Shown: positions 16,059-25,520, counted from the first letter of the stretch. The stretch: DNA of 64,000 nt from Oscillospiraceae bacterium (GCA_015065165.1 SVQU01000003.1:1-64000); one strand, 5' to 3'. Program-made: numbers and translations. The notes: generated from the letters alone by a model not told the origin.

Positions 16059-18764
16059 TCAACTAAGAGGATATTGACCGTAATAAGCGCGTTTTATCAT
16101 AACGTAATCGAGAACTGTAAGCTTTGATTCTCCGCTTACCATAGCCGCTTGGAGATAAATTCCGTTTAAATCGTATTCCTTAAAGAACGAGCGTTTTATA
16201 TAGCCGTAGTCCATAGAATCGATTTTACCGTTTCCGTTTACGTCCCCTGCGATTCTGACAATTGCAACCACCGAGGTTTTGCCGTTTTGGGTCGCCATGA
16301 TTCTGTTGCCCGTTGCCACAACGGCGGTAGAAGCAAGCGCTTTGCCGTTTTTATCGGTAATCGAAACATTGCCATTAAACTTCTTAAGCAAGGTAGCCAC
16401 TTCAGTGTTGGTGCCCACGCCGTAGAGCATACCGTTTTTAATCGAAATGCTGCTGTCGGTTATGGCAAACTTTTCTTCGGTATCGGTGTCGGGAGGTGTT
16501 ACGGGCTTGTCAGAGGGGATATCCACCTTTACGGTGATTTTACCCGTAATTTTAATATAATCCGCAGAGCAATAGCCTGTGATATCATCGGTTTCTATAT
16601 TATACCAATTGTTCAGAGCATCGCCCACAACGGTAAGCTTTGTTCCGTTTTTAAGCTTGCCCACAATTTCGCCGGAGGTTGAAGGTTGAGCGCGAACGTT
16701 TAGGTTATCGTCGATATTGATAACCTCGCCGTTATAAAGCACGGCCACGTAATCGGCAGAAACGTAGCCAACCACGTTGGTACCGCTTGTGGCTTCGCCC
16801 TTCATTTTATACCAATTGCCTTCTTCGGCAAAAATAACAATTTCTGTGCCCGAATCCAATTCGCCGAGAATTGCGCCCGAGGTGGAGGCTTTATCTCTTA
16901 TATTTAAAGTGCCGCTTGTGGTAACACGGCCGTACCAGCCCGTAACGTTTTCGGTAGAGCTTGAGTCGTTATCTACATCGGGAGGGGTGCCTATTTCTCC
17001 GCTGCCGTCTAACCTGACGTAGCCGTAGATAGCATCGCCCGATGCGCTTTTGCCCAAAACGAAGCTCCAGCCATCCGATTCTTTACCGATAACCGCAGCC
17101 TTACTGCCTGTTTTAAGCGCGCCTAACTTTTTGGAATCTAAATCCTTCGCCTCATAAACCGAAAGAGTGGAGGAATTATCGAAATAGGTAACTGTATCAT
17201 TATCGGCAAGAAGCTTTACGTAGGTAGAAAACACGTAACCCGTAATTTCTTTACCGCGGTTTGAAGTACCCTTTACCTCATACCAATAACCCTTGGGCTC
17301 GCCGATTACCTTTATTTCCGAAAGGAAATCTACAGAACCGACACTGCTGCCACTCCAAGAAGCGGAGCTGCGTACGCGCAAGGAGTCGGTTACCGAAACC
17401 ATCGCCCTATATTCCTTGGATTTTGCCGCAACCGTAACCTTTAAGGTTACCGTTGCGCCGCCCGATGCCTTTGCGGTGATTGTGGCGGTGCCCGCCGCCT
17501 TTGCGGTAACCACGCCCTCTGCACTTACGGTTGCCACAGCGGTATTACTGCTTGTCCAGGTAAGTTTTGCATCCTTTGCATCTATGGGCGCGATAGCCGT
17601 TACGACAGTATATTTTTCCTTGGGAACAAGGGTTATATTATCCTTAACCAAGGTTATGGAAGAAACGTTACGCTTATTTTTGTAAACATATTCCGCAAGC
17701 ACGTAGCCTTTAACGATTTCGCCCTTGCTGTTACATCCCTTTATGTAAATAAATTCGTTACCCTGACTGTCTACGTGGATGGTCTGAGAAGCGATTTTAA
17801 CAGCACATCCGCGGTATATTTTACCCAGAGATTCTGCATTAACCGATGGTGTTTCGCGCACGTTTACGTTTTGGTCCATAATGGTGGCGTTACAGTCTAC
17901 GTAAACGATACAGCAAGCCTCTCTGCCGTTTTTAAGGGTTGCGGTGATAAGAGCAGTACCATGAGAAACGGCGGTAATATTACCCTTTGCATCGACGGTT
18001 GCCACCTTGGGGTTATCGCTGGCGAAGGTAATTTTCGAAGGCTTTTTATTTGAGGGATAGTAGGTTATATTAAGCTGATGCTTTTCGCCGTTAACAAGAA
18101 ATACTCGTTCGGTATCGGCGGTAAGGGCAACTATACCGTCGGAATCGGGCTTGATATCATCATAGGCAGTGAGCCCGTATTGTTCAAGTATATCAATACA
18201 ATTCTCCACATAGCCGTTATCGTTACAGTAACCGCCGTCTACAATTGCCTGAAAAGCCGTTTTATAATTTTTTTCGCCCACAACGGGAGCATAGCTGTCG
18301 TTTTGGGTAAAAAGTTGGCTATGTACGTTTACGCTTTCGCCCCAGCTGTCGTGGGCGCGCCAAGCAGAAACCTCGTTAGAGCGAATAGGACCGAGAGCAA
18401 GAAGAAAATCCGAATAGGAATCGTAAAGCATAGATCGTGTTTGGTCGTAAACCTTACCCGTCCAAGAGCTATACGCCTTTATACCAAACAGATTATTACC
18501 GCCGATGGGCAGAGAATAGGACGCCCAACCGCCCTCGTAAATAGCCTGTGTCAGTGTTACCGATGCAAGAACGTCGGTTTTATAATAATCTGCACGGGCA
18601 AGAGAACCCACCAGTCTTAAGTAATACTCTTGATTTTTATTCAAACCCGAATAATTAACCTCGGCATTTGCGGAAATGGGCACAGCCACCGCCGAAAAAA
18701 CCAAGAAAAACGCAAGAAGAAGCGAGATAAATCCCGAACGTTTCAAAAAACCGCCGCCTTTCAT
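16059..18764 (-). CDS. Secreted glucosaminidase with Big_2, SH3 and dockerin domains
   Basis: This protein of about 900 residues has a signal peptide (to about residue 34), then a GH73-type glucosaminidase domain (40-195) with the likely catalytic Glu77 in TQAIYEGGW. It is followed by a Big_2 domain, an SH3_3 domain, a second Big_2, and four more SH3-like repeats marked by VRSSASW, VYEAKD, IRDKAST and VRAQPST. A dockerin closes it (838-901): the first calcium loop DVNGNGKIDSMD is intact, the second (SGESKLTVLD) has lost its acidic ligands. It should cut cell-wall glycan. The ATG at 18764 has no ribosome binding site; a TTG at 18746, preceded by AAAGGCGGCGG, may be the true start. Confidence 0.88.
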   Translation of the reverse strand: MKGGGFLKRSGFISLLLAFFLVFSAVAVPISANAEVNYSGLNKNQEYYLRLVGSLARADYYKTDVLASVTLTQAIYEGGWASYSLPIGGNNLFGIKAYSSWTGKVYDQTRSMLYDSYSDFLLALGPIRSNEVSAWRAHDSWGESVNVHSQLFTQNDSYAPVVGEKNYKTAFQAIVDGGYCNDNGYVENCIDILEQYGLTAYDDIKPDSDGIVALTADTERVFLVNGEKHQLNITYYPSNKKPSKITFASDNPKVATVDAKGNITAVSHGTALITATLKNGREACCIVYVDCNATIMDQNVNVRETPSVNAESLGKIYRGCAVKIASQTIHVDSQGNEFIYIKGCNSKGEIVKGYVLAEYVYKNKRNVSSITLVKDNITLVPKEKYTVVTAIAPIDAKDAKLTWTSSNTAVATVSAEGVVTAKAAGTATITAKASGGATVTLKVTVAAKSKEYRAMVSVTDSLRVRSSASWSGSSVGSVDFLSEIKVIGEPKGYWYEVKGTSNRGKEITGYVFSTYVKLLADNDTVTYFDNSSTLSVYEAKDLDSKKLGALKTGSKAAVIGKESDGWSFVLGKSASGDAIYGYVRLDGSGEIGTPPDVDNDSSSTENVTGWYGRVTTSGTLNIRDKASTSGAILGELDSGTEIVIFAEEGNWYKMKGEATSGTNVVGYVSADYVAVLYNGEVINIDDNLNVRAQPSTSGEIVGKLKNGTKLTVVGDALNNWYNIETDDITGYCSADYIKITGKITVKVDIPSDKPVTPPDTDTEEKFAITDSSISIKNGMLYGVGTNTEVATLLKKFNGNVSITDKNGKALASTAVVATGNRIMATQNGKTSVVAIVRIAGDVNGNGKIDSMDYGYIKRSFFKEYDLNGIYLQAAMVSGESKLTVLDYVMIKRAYYGQYPLS

Positions 18765-18802
18765 AATTTATGGCATAACCGAAAATTCGGCCATACGGGT
18801 TT

Positions 18803-18831
18803 ATATTAACACATTGCGCGAAAAATGTCAA
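18803..18831 (-). promoter_or_regulatory. Sigma-A promoter of the glucosaminidase gene
   Basis: TTGACA (18826-18831), 17 bp, TAATAT (18803-18808) on the minus strand. Confidence 0.8.
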
Positions 18832-18856
18832 CAACCGCCGAATTCCGAAGACAAAA

Positions 18857-18891
18857 CAAACACCCGAGATTGTTAAAATCTCGGGTGTTTG
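18857..18891 (-). terminator. Terminator of the leucine-rich-repeat gene
   Basis: A stem of about 15 bp built on CAAACACCCGAGAT / ATCTCGGGTGTTTG lies 19 bp after the stop codon of the 18910-20553 gene. Confidence 0.82.
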
Positions 18892-18909
18892 AAAACCGTT
18901 AAGTTGTAA

Positions 18910-20553
18910 TTACTGTAGGTTGAAAATGCCGAAATATGCGCGCTTAATGTTGATATAATCCATAGTCTGGATTTCGCCGTTTTTATTGATATCGCCCGCC
19001 TTCATAGCAATGTCGGACAAATTGTAAATACCAAAATAGAAGCGCTTAAGAACAAAATAGTCCATAGTGTCAAACTCGCCGTTAAGGTTTACGTCGCCCA
19101 ACATATATTCGGGTTCGGGTTCGGGTTCAACAATTGCCTCTGTACCGTAAACAGCAATTTCGTTAAGGAAAGCGAAGGAACCATTAAGAACAAACTCGAT
19201 TTTAACGAATCTGCCTGTTGCTTCAGCAGCCAATTCTGCCCAAGCAACGTTATTTACGGCTTCACCGATAGTTAAATCGCCAACGCGGGTGAATTCGCCA
19301 TCTGCGGAATCGGAAACGTAAGCGGTGATTTTTGCAGCGCCGTTTACGCCGGATTCTTCAATGTTTGTACCAACAGCGGTATTTACCTTGATAGAGGTGA
19401 TATCGTATGCGCCCTCGAGGTCGATGGTAACGGTACCAACACCGTTGGGAGCGTTAACGCCGTTTTTACCCTCGGAAGTGCAGAATGCAAACCAAGAGTT
19501 ATCGAAGTTAACGGTTCTTGCAGCCTTACCGTCGGTAAGGTCGGCAGTATAATCTGCAGCCCACTGACCGTCGGTAGCATAGCCCAGAGCATCATATTTT
19601 TTGCCCAACGCAACGTTACCGTTGGTGTTGTAGGAATCGTCGGTAACAGCATCATAACCGAGGTGAATTTCGGTTTCGATTTCTTCACTTACCCAGCCTG
19701 TGCCCATATCCTCGGGGAGGGTTTCTGCTTCGAAGTATACGTCGGTAAGAGCAGGACATTCGTCAAAAGCATAAGCGCCGATAGAGGTTACGCTTTCGGG
19801 GATAACTACCGAGGGAAGCACGTCGCAATAGCTGAAGCTGCCTCTGCCGATAGTTTCAAGACCGTCGCCCAAATCCAGAGATTCGAGAACGTAGCAGAAC
19901 TGGAATGCATAGCTGTCGATTTTAACAACAGAATCGGGAAGCTCGATAGATTTGAGGTTGTAGCAAAGAACGAAAGCATCTCTGCCGATGGTGGTAATGT
20001 TAGAGGGAATATAAAGCGCGCCCGCTTCGTTGGTGGGTTGGCTTACGAGCTTGGTGATACCCGCACAGCTGTCAAAGGCATGATCGCCGATAGTGGTAAC
20101 CTTAGAATCGGTAGGAATCACGCTGGCTTTACAGCCTACAACCAAAACGTTGGTATCTTTTTCGAGAATACAGTTGCCTTGGCTGTAATAAGCCTCGTTT
20201 GCGCTGTCAACGGTAAGCTGAACAATCGATGAGCAAGCCGCGATAGCCGCGCCTTTAATGGAAGTGATGGATTTGGGAATGTAAATGCTTACGATAGAAT
20301 CGCAGCCTGCAAAAGCATCACTTTTAATTTCGGTAACGGGGATGCCGTTAAGGCTTTCGGGAATAGTAACGATGATTGCATCGTTGGGGCAATCCGCAAA
20401 GACATAATATTCGTTGCCCAAATAATCGGCCTTTTTTTCATAAAGGGCGCCGTTTGCATCGGTAGTGGTTTCCACAGCTGTACCGAGCACGGTAACGGGG
20501 AGCAACATAAAAATCATTGCTGCCACGAGAAAAACAGATAAAGCTTTTTTCAT
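18910..20553 (-). CDS. Secreted LRR_5 (BspA-like) protein with F5/8C and dockerin
   Basis: This 547-residue exported protein starts with a signal peptide (MKKALSVFLVAAMIFMLLP). Residues about 40-280 are BspA-type leucine-rich repeats (IPSNITTIGRDAFVLCYNLK, LPDSVVKIDSYAFQFCYVLE and similar). A discoidin/F5/8 type C-like module follows (NVALGKKYDALGYATDG to FLNEIAVYGTE), then a dockerin with two calcium loops (DVNLNGEFDTMD and DINKNGEIQTMD), each followed by a KRFYFGIY/KRAYFGIF helix. It probably binds glycans or proteins outside the cell. I chose the start at 20553 because GAGGTG precedes it and it begins the signal peptide. Confidence 0.88.
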   Translation of the reverse strand: MKKALSVFLVAAMIFMLLPVTVLGTAVETTTDANGALYEKKADYLGNEYYVFADCPNDAIIVTIPESLNGIPVTEIKSDAFAGCDSIVSIYIPKSITSIKGAAIAACSSIVQLTVDSANEAYYSQGNCILEKDTNVLVVGCKASVIPTDSKVTTIGDHAFDSCAGITKLVSQPTNEAGALYIPSNITTIGRDAFVLCYNLKSIELPDSVVKIDSYAFQFCYVLESLDLGDGLETIGRGSFSYCDVLPSVVIPESVTSIGAYAFDECPALTDVYFEAETLPEDMGTGWVSEEIETEIHLGYDAVTDDSYNTNGNVALGKKYDALGYATDGQWAADYTADLTDGKAARTVNFDNSWFAFCTSEGKNGVNAPNGVGTVTIDLEGAYDITSIKVNTAVGTNIEESGVNGAAKITAYVSDSADGEFTRVGDLTIGEAVNNVAWAELAAEATGRFVKIEFVLNGSFAFLNEIAVYGTEAIVEPEPEPEYMLGDVNLNGEFDTMDYFVLKRFYFGIYNLSDIAMKAGDINKNGEIQTMDYINIKRAYFGIFNLQ

Positions 20554-20589
20554 AAAAAAACACCTCGAGAATAACATAATACATAATAC

Positions 20590-20618
20590 ATTATACTCGA
20601 GATGTTTTATAGCTTCAA
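20590..20618 (-). promoter_or_regulatory. Sigma-A promoter of the leucine-rich-repeat gene
   Basis: TTGAAG (20613-20618), 17 bp, TATAAT (20590-20595) on the minus strand. CTCGAG occurs both just upstream of the -10 and near the ribosome binding site, so the leader could fold on itself. Confidence 0.65.
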
Positions 20619-20695
20619 TTGGCATTAAGCCGTTTTTTTATTAAAGATATGAATTTTTTTATAGAGAATGTAAGAAGTATCAATAAAAATTATTA

Positions 20696-21763
20696 TTAAA
20701 GACCTTCTTTTAACTTTTCGGCGCGGTCGGCGGCAATAAGAGCATCTATCATTTCGTCGATTCTGCCGTTTAGGAAGTTTTCCAAAGAATGTATGGTAAG
20801 ACCGATTCTATGGTCGGTAATTCTACCCTGAGGATAGTTATAGGTACGGATACGTTCGCTTCTATCCCCCGTACCAACCTGAGAACGGCGTTCGCTGGCA
20901 ACCGCTTGTTCCTTTTCGCGGTTATACATATCCGCAAGGCGGCTTTTCATAATCTTCAAAGCCTTTTCCTTGTTCTTTATCTGGGAACGCTCGTCCTGAC
21001 AGTCTACTGTTAAGCCTGTGGGGATATGGATGATTCTAACCGCAGATTCGGTTTTATTTACGTGCTGTCCGCCTGCGCCCGCAGAACGGTGGCGGGTGAT
21101 TTCAAGTTCTTCCATATTAAGCTCGAAGTCTACGTCCTCAACCTCGGGAAGCACCGCTACGGTTGCAGTGGAGGTTTGAATTCTGCCCTGCGCCTCGGTT
21201 TCGGGAACGCGCTGAACACGGTGAACACCGCTTTCGAACTTAAAGCGGGAATATGCGCCTTCGCCCTCTACCATAAAGGAAACCTCTTTAAAGCCGCCAA
21301 GCTCGGTTTCGTTTGCGCTTAGCAATTCTACCTTAAAGCCTGCCGATTCGGCATACATAGTATACATTCTGTAAAGCACCGCCGAGAAAAGCGCCGCCTC
21401 TTCACCGCCTGCACCGCCGCGGATTTCGATAATAACGTTTTTATCGTCGTTAGGGTCCTTGGGGAGAAGAAGGATTTTAAGCTCGTCCATGGTAGGCTCC
21501 AACAAAGCGCGCGCGTTATCCTTTTGTTCCTCGGCAAGGGAACGAAGCTCGGGGTCGGTCTCCTCGGAAAGAATCATTTCCGCATCGGATATATCGGCTT
21601 CCAGGCCCTTGTATTCGCGGTATTTTTCAACCACGGGCTGAAGGTTTTTATATTCCTTCATATATTTTTTATAGCTCTCCATATCCGAAACAACCTCGGG
21701 CGAGGAGAGAGATTCTTCGATATCCAAAAATCTTTTTTCAATTTGAGCCAATTTTGTTAGCAT
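20696..21763 (-). CDS. prfA: Peptide chain release factor 1
   Basis: This 355-residue class I release factor recognises UAA/UAG and triggers peptide release. The GGQ catalytic motif is at 231-233 within RSAGAGGQHVNKTESAVRI. The codon-recognition loop is VPETEAQGRIQTS (PET at 187-189, the RF1 type; RF2 would have SPF). The length is normal. It appears monocistronic here: no prmC (glutamine methyltransferase) follows on this strand. Confidence 0.96.
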   Translation of the reverse strand: MLTKLAQIEKRFLDIEESLSSPEVVSDMESYKKYMKEYKNLQPVVEKYREYKGLEADISDAEMILSEETDPELRSLAEEQKDNARALLEPTMDELKILLLPKDPNDDKNVIIEIRGGAGGEEAALFSAVLYRMYTMYAESAGFKVELLSANETELGGFKEVSFMVEGEGAYSRFKFESGVHRVQRVPETEAQGRIQTSTATVAVLPEVEDVDFELNMEELEITRHRSAGAGGQHVNKTESAVRIIHIPTGLTVDCQDERSQIKNKEKALKIMKSRLADMYNREKEQAVASERRSQVGTGDRSERIRTYNYPQGRITDHRIGLTIHSLENFLNGRIDEMIDALIAADRAEKLKEGL

Positions 21764-21834
21764 AGTTTTACCTCATATATTCATATATTCATATAAAACG
21801 AATATGGAATTTAAGTTTAAGGAGCGATTATTTT

Positions 21835-22773
21835 ATGAAATACCAATATTGCTACGAAGGAAAGCTTTTAAAAACCGAACAAAACAGGTATTACACCCAA
21901 AATTCCGATACACTTGCGGAAGCAATGGAAAGAGAAATTATTTTAGAGGGCATAAGCTATCTTTGCGACCACGACCGCCATTTACATATACGCTTGGGCG
22001 ATATGGAGGGAATAATTCCCCGCAGTGAATGTGTTTATACCCAAAGCGGATTGCCCGAAAAGGATATTGCAATTATCTCCCGCGTGGGCAAACCCGTTTG
22101 CTTTAAGGTTATGGGGATAGAAAAGGACGAAAACGGCAACGTGAAAGCCATTTGTTCCCGCCGGGAAGCGCAAATGGATTGTATGCGCAACAAGATTGAA
22201 TTTCTCGAAACAGGGGACGTTATCGAAGCCCGCATTACGAGATTAGACCCATTTGGGGCGTTTTGCGACATCGGTTGCGGTGTAATTTCCCTTTTGCCTA
22301 TCGATTGTATGTCGGTTTCAAGAATATCCCACCCACGGGACCGTTTTAGAAACGGACAGGTGATTAAAGTGGTTGTAAAAAACAAAGCAGACGATTTTGG
22401 AAGGATAACCCTTACCCACCGTGAGCTTTTGGGCACTTGGGAGGAGAACGCGGCACGATTCACATCGGGACAGACCGCGGCGGGAATTATAAGGTCTATC
22501 GAGGATTACGGCGTATTTGTAGAGCTTGCCCCCAACCTTGCAGGACTTGCGGAATGCCGAAGCGACGTTGCTGTTGGGCAAAGCGCGGCGGTTTTTATAA
22601 AAAACATTATTCCCGACAGAATGAAGGTTAAGTTAGCCATAATCGATTGTATGGACAGCGAAACCACCGTTCCCGATTATGAATACCCCGACATTTCTCA
22701 CATCGACCGTTGGAAATATTCCCCCGAGGGATGCGAGAAGGTAATCGAAAGCATTTTCAATAGCGGTGAATAA
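21835..22773 (+). CDS. S1 RNA-binding domain protein
   Basis: This 312-residue protein has the layout of the short S1-like proteins of Clostridia. It has a degenerate N-terminal S1-like domain (about 30-90), a clear S1 domain (125-197: GDVIEARITRLDPFGAFCDI) and a second (207-275: GQTAAGIIRSIEDYGVFVEL). It probably binds mRNA at the ribosome or acts as a related RNA-binding factor; it is shorter than canonical ribosomal protein S1. AAGGAGCGA precedes the ATG. It diverges from prfA, and its 3' side runs into the palindromic repeat array. Confidence 0.82.
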   Translation: MKYQYCYEGKLLKTEQNRYYTQNSDTLAEAMEREIILEGISYLCDHDRHLHIRLGDMEGIIPRSECVYTQSGLPEKDIAIISRVGKPVCFKVMGIEKDENGNVKAICSRREAQMDCMRNKIEFLETGDVIEARITRLDPFGAFCDIGCGVISLLPIDCMSVSRISHPRDRFRNGQVIKVVVKNKADDFGRITLTHRELLGTWEENAARFTSGQTAAGIIRSIEDYGVFVELAPNLAGLAECRSDVAVGQSAAVFIKNIIPDRMKVKLAIIDCMDSETTVPDYEYPDISHIDRWKYSPEGCEKVIESIFNSGE

Positions 22774-22820
22774 AAATAGCCGAAGAATATAAAAACAAAA
22801 GAAAGATATTCGTGTTTGTT

Positions 22821-22865
22821 GCACGGCGGGTCGTCGAGGACGCCGACCCCTACAATTATAATTGT
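22821..22865. repeat. Short palindromic intergenic repeats
   Basis: Two adjacent inverted repeats lie here: GGGTCG (22828-22833) with CGACCC (22844-22849), and a perfect 14 bp palindrome ACAATTATAATTGT (22852-22865). They precede the tandem array. From memory, the GGGTCGTCGAGGACGCCGAC type of repeat is common between genes in gut Clostridia, but that was not checked. Confidence 0.5.
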
Positions 22866-22880
22866 ATCGTTTCCATATAA

Positions 22881-23769
22881 AATCCGATGAAAATGCTCAT
22901 CATTTTCATTGAAAGCGAAGCGCCAAATACAATAAATTTTCATAAAAATCAAGGACATGCGCCTTGATTTTTATACCTATGGCGTTCGCAAGTTTGGACA
23001 AGGCGTATTTGCGCCGCGCACAAACTTGACGCGAGTGAACGAACGCCCAAACCCATTGAAAACCGTGTGTTTTCAATGGAGAGCGAAGCTCTAAATTTTC
23101 ATAAAAATCGGCGACAAGCGCGTCGATTTTTATTCCTATGGCGTTCGCAAGTTTGGACAAGGCGCTTTTGCGCCGCGCACAAACTTGACGCGAGTGAACG
23201 AACGCCCCAAGCCCATTGAAAACCGTGTGTTTTCAATGGAGAGCGAAGCTCTAAATTTTCATAAAAATCGGCGACAAGCGCGTCGATTTTTATACCTATG
23301 GCGTTCGCAAGTTTGGACAAGGCATATTTGCGCCGCGCACAAACTTGACGCGAGTGAACGAACGCCCAAACCCATTGAAAACCGTGTGTTTTCAATGGAG
23401 AGCGAAGCGAAAGCGAAGCGCCAAATACAATAAATTTTCATAAAAATCGGCGACAAGTGCGTCGATTTTTATACCTATGGCGTTCGCAAGTTTGGACAAG
23501 GCGCTTTTGCGCCGCGCACAAACTTGACGCGAGGGAACGAACGCCCAAACCCATTGAAAACCGTGTGTTTTCAATGGAGAGCGAAGCGAAAGCGAAGCGC
23601 CAAATACAATAAATTTTCATAAAAATCGGCGACAAGCGCGTCGATTTTTATACCTATGGCGTTCGCAAGTTTGGACAAGGCGTATTTGCGCCGCGCACAA
23701 ACTTGACGCGAGTGAACGAACGCCCCAAGCCCATTGAAAACCGTGTGTTTTCAATGGAGAGCGAAGCGC
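22881..23769. repeat. Tandem array of a three-hairpin palindromic repeat
   Basis: Five near-identical units start at 22942, 23101, 23261, 23440 and 23619, after a diverged half unit (hairpin at 22887-22909). Each unit holds hairpin A (about 13 bp stem, 7-base loop), hairpin B (16 bp stem built from GGCGTTCGCAAGTTTG with an 11-base bulge and an inner GGCG/CGCC hairpin) and hairpin C (CCATTGAAAAC / GTTTTCAATGG). Unit spacing is 159, 160, 179 and 179 bp because two linker versions exist. The overlapping open frames in this stretch are artefacts of the repetition. Hairpin C of the last unit ends 12 bases from the obgE stop codon. Confidence 0.9.
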
Positions 23770-23771
23770 CC

Positions 23772-25034
23772 TTAATAATAGAACTCAAATTCTACACCGT
23801 AAATATCTACGGTTTGCCCCTCTTGAATTCCCGCATCCTCAAGAGCCTTTATAACGCCCTTATCACGAAGAACACGCTGGAAATATTGCAGGGATTCGTA
23901 ATCGTCAAAATTGATATCGTTGCAAAGGCGCACAAGCCATTCGCCGATAACCTTATAAATGCCGTCAACAATTTCAACGGTAACGGACATATCGTAATCG
24001 GTAGGTGTTTCAACGTATTCTTCCTCGTAATAGGTCATAGGAGGGAGCTCGGCAAGTTTTTGGGAAACCGCCTTCATCAATTCGGGTACACCCTCGGAAA
24101 GACCGCCGGAAATAAGGAAAAGCTCACATCCGTTCGCATCGGCATATTCCTTAACGCGGGCAAGATGCTCATCGGAATAGCCCATATCAATTTTATTACC
24201 AACAAGAATCTGCGGTCTCGAAGCTAATTCGGGACTGTATTTTCTTAATTCGGCATTAATGCTTAATATATCTGAAAGAGGATCTTCTCTTTCACTGGCG
24301 GAAATATCAAAAATATGAAGAATAAGACGGCATCTGTCGATATGACGCAAAAAGTCGTGGCCCAAGCCCAAGCCGTCGCTTGCGCCCTCGATAAGACCGG
24401 GGATATCCGCCATAACAAAGCTTTTGCCGTAAACGGTAACCACGCCCAAATTGGGGGCAAGAGTTGTAAAATGATAGTTTGCGATTTTAGGTCTTGCGGC
24501 TGTAACCTCGGAAAGAAGTGTGGATTTGCCCACGTTGGGGAATCCCACCAAGCCAACGTCCGCAAGCATTTTAAGCTCTAAAACAACGTTACGCTCGCCG
24601 CCCTTTGTACCGCTTTTTGCAAAACGGGGCACTTGGCGTGTAGGGGTTGCGAAATGGGTGTTACCCCAACCGCCTTTACCGCCCTTTGCCGCAATAAAGG
24701 GCAAGCCGTCGGACATATCGTGAATAACAAGACCGCTTTCGGGGTCGCGAATAATCGTTCCTTGGGGTACGGGAATAACCAAATCCTCCCCGCCCTTGCC
24801 GTGGAATTTCTTCGCCATACCGTCGCCGCCGTTTTGGGCAACGAATTTACGGCGGTATTTAAAGTTAAGCAGAGTATTTTCGCCCTCGTCAACAACAAAA
24901 ACGATATTACCGCCTCTGCCGCCGTCGCCGCCGTCGGGACCGCCCTTGGCAACGTATTTTTCGCGACGGAAAGAAACGCAACCGTTACCGCCGTCGCCTG
25001 CTTTTATAAATATTTGCACCTTATCTATAAACAT
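23772..25034 (-). CDS. obgE: GTPase ObgE/CgtA
   Basis: This 420-residue protein is a complete Obg GTPase involved in large ribosomal subunit assembly and stress control. The glycine-rich Obg domain (1-158, with GGPDGGDGGRGGN) is followed by the G domain with GFPNVGKS (164-171), DIPG (210-213) and NKID, and a C-terminal OCT domain (about 345-420) as found in Firmicutes. A ribosome binding site AAAGGAG precedes the ATG. It follows rplU-prp-rpmA as in most bacteria, but an intervening terminator suggests it is also transcribed on its own. Confidence 0.96.
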   Translation of the reverse strand: MFIDKVQIFIKAGDGGNGCVSFRREKYVAKGGPDGGDGGRGGNIVFVVDEGENTLLNFKYRRKFVAQNGGDGMAKKFHGKGGEDLVIPVPQGTIIRDPESGLVIHDMSDGLPFIAAKGGKGGWGNTHFATPTRQVPRFAKSGTKGGERNVVLELKMLADVGLVGFPNVGKSTLLSEVTAARPKIANYHFTTLAPNLGVVTVYGKSFVMADIPGLIEGASDGLGLGHDFLRHIDRCRLILHIFDISASEREDPLSDILSINAELRKYSPELASRPQILVGNKIDMGYSDEHLARVKEYADANGCELFLISGGLSEGVPELMKAVSQKLAELPPMTYYEEEYVETPTDYDMSVTVEIVDGIYKVIGEWLVRLCNDINFDDYESLQYFQRVLRDKGVIKALEDAGIQEGQTVDIYGVEFEFYY

Positions 25035-25152
25035 TGCCCTGTCTCCTTTTAAAACAAAAATTCGCTTTCGGGGTTTTAATTCACCGCGGAAACAAAAAAG
25101 GTCCCCGACAAATTAAAATCTCGAAAATCAAAAATACAAATAAATAAAAAAG

Positions 25153-25193
25153 AAAGAGCAGTCAGGTATCCAAGGACACCCGACATACTCTTT
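25153..25193 (-). terminator. Terminator of the rplU-prp-rpmA operon
   Basis: An imperfect stem (AAAGAG...GTC.GGT with ACC.GAC...CTCTTT) is followed on the minus strand by a T-rich run, 14 bp after the rpmA stop. Confidence 0.65.
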
Positions 25194-25206
25194 ACAGTTG
25201 CAAAAA

Positions 25207-25494
25207 TTACTCTGCTTCTACAGCGTATACGCTGACTTTCTTTCTACCGCCTGCCATGGGTTCGAACTTAACTTTGCCGTCAACAAGCGCGAAAAGTGTG
25301 TCGTCGGAGCCGCGGCCGACATTTACGCCGGGATGGATCTTGGTGCCTCTCTGACGCATAAGAATGTTGCCGGCAGTAACAAACTGACCGTCCTGTCTCT
25401 TAACGCCAAGACGCTTGGATTCACTATCACGACCGTTCTTGGTAGAACCAACACCTTTTTTATGTGCAAAGAACTGAATAGACAATCTGAGCAT
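25207..25494 (-). CDS. rpmA: 50S ribosomal protein L27
   Basis: This 95-residue protein is L27, which reaches toward the peptidyl transferase centre. It starts with [10 protein letters not shown] followed by [14 protein letters not shown], so the Firmicutes N-terminal extension, normally removed after FFA by the Prp protease, is present. The protease gene lies 26 bp upstream. The rest ([22 protein letters not shown]) is standard. Confidence 0.97.
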   Translation of the reverse strand: MLRLSIQFFAHKKGVGSTKNGRDSESKRLGVKRQDGQFVTAGNILMRQRGTKIHPGVNVGRGSDDTLFALVDGKVKFEPMAGGRKKVSVYAVEAE

Positions 25495-25520
25495 GGTTTT
25501 AAGCTCCTTTCGATAAAATA

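Noticed and set aside
22906-23635. Several repeated open frames of 60-98 codons on both strands
   Set aside because: They are translations of the palindromic repeat units; frames shift between units and start sites are inconsistent.
22881-23769. CRISPR array
   Set aside because: Units are 160-180 bp and nearly identical throughout, with no unique 30-40 bp spacers and no cas genes.
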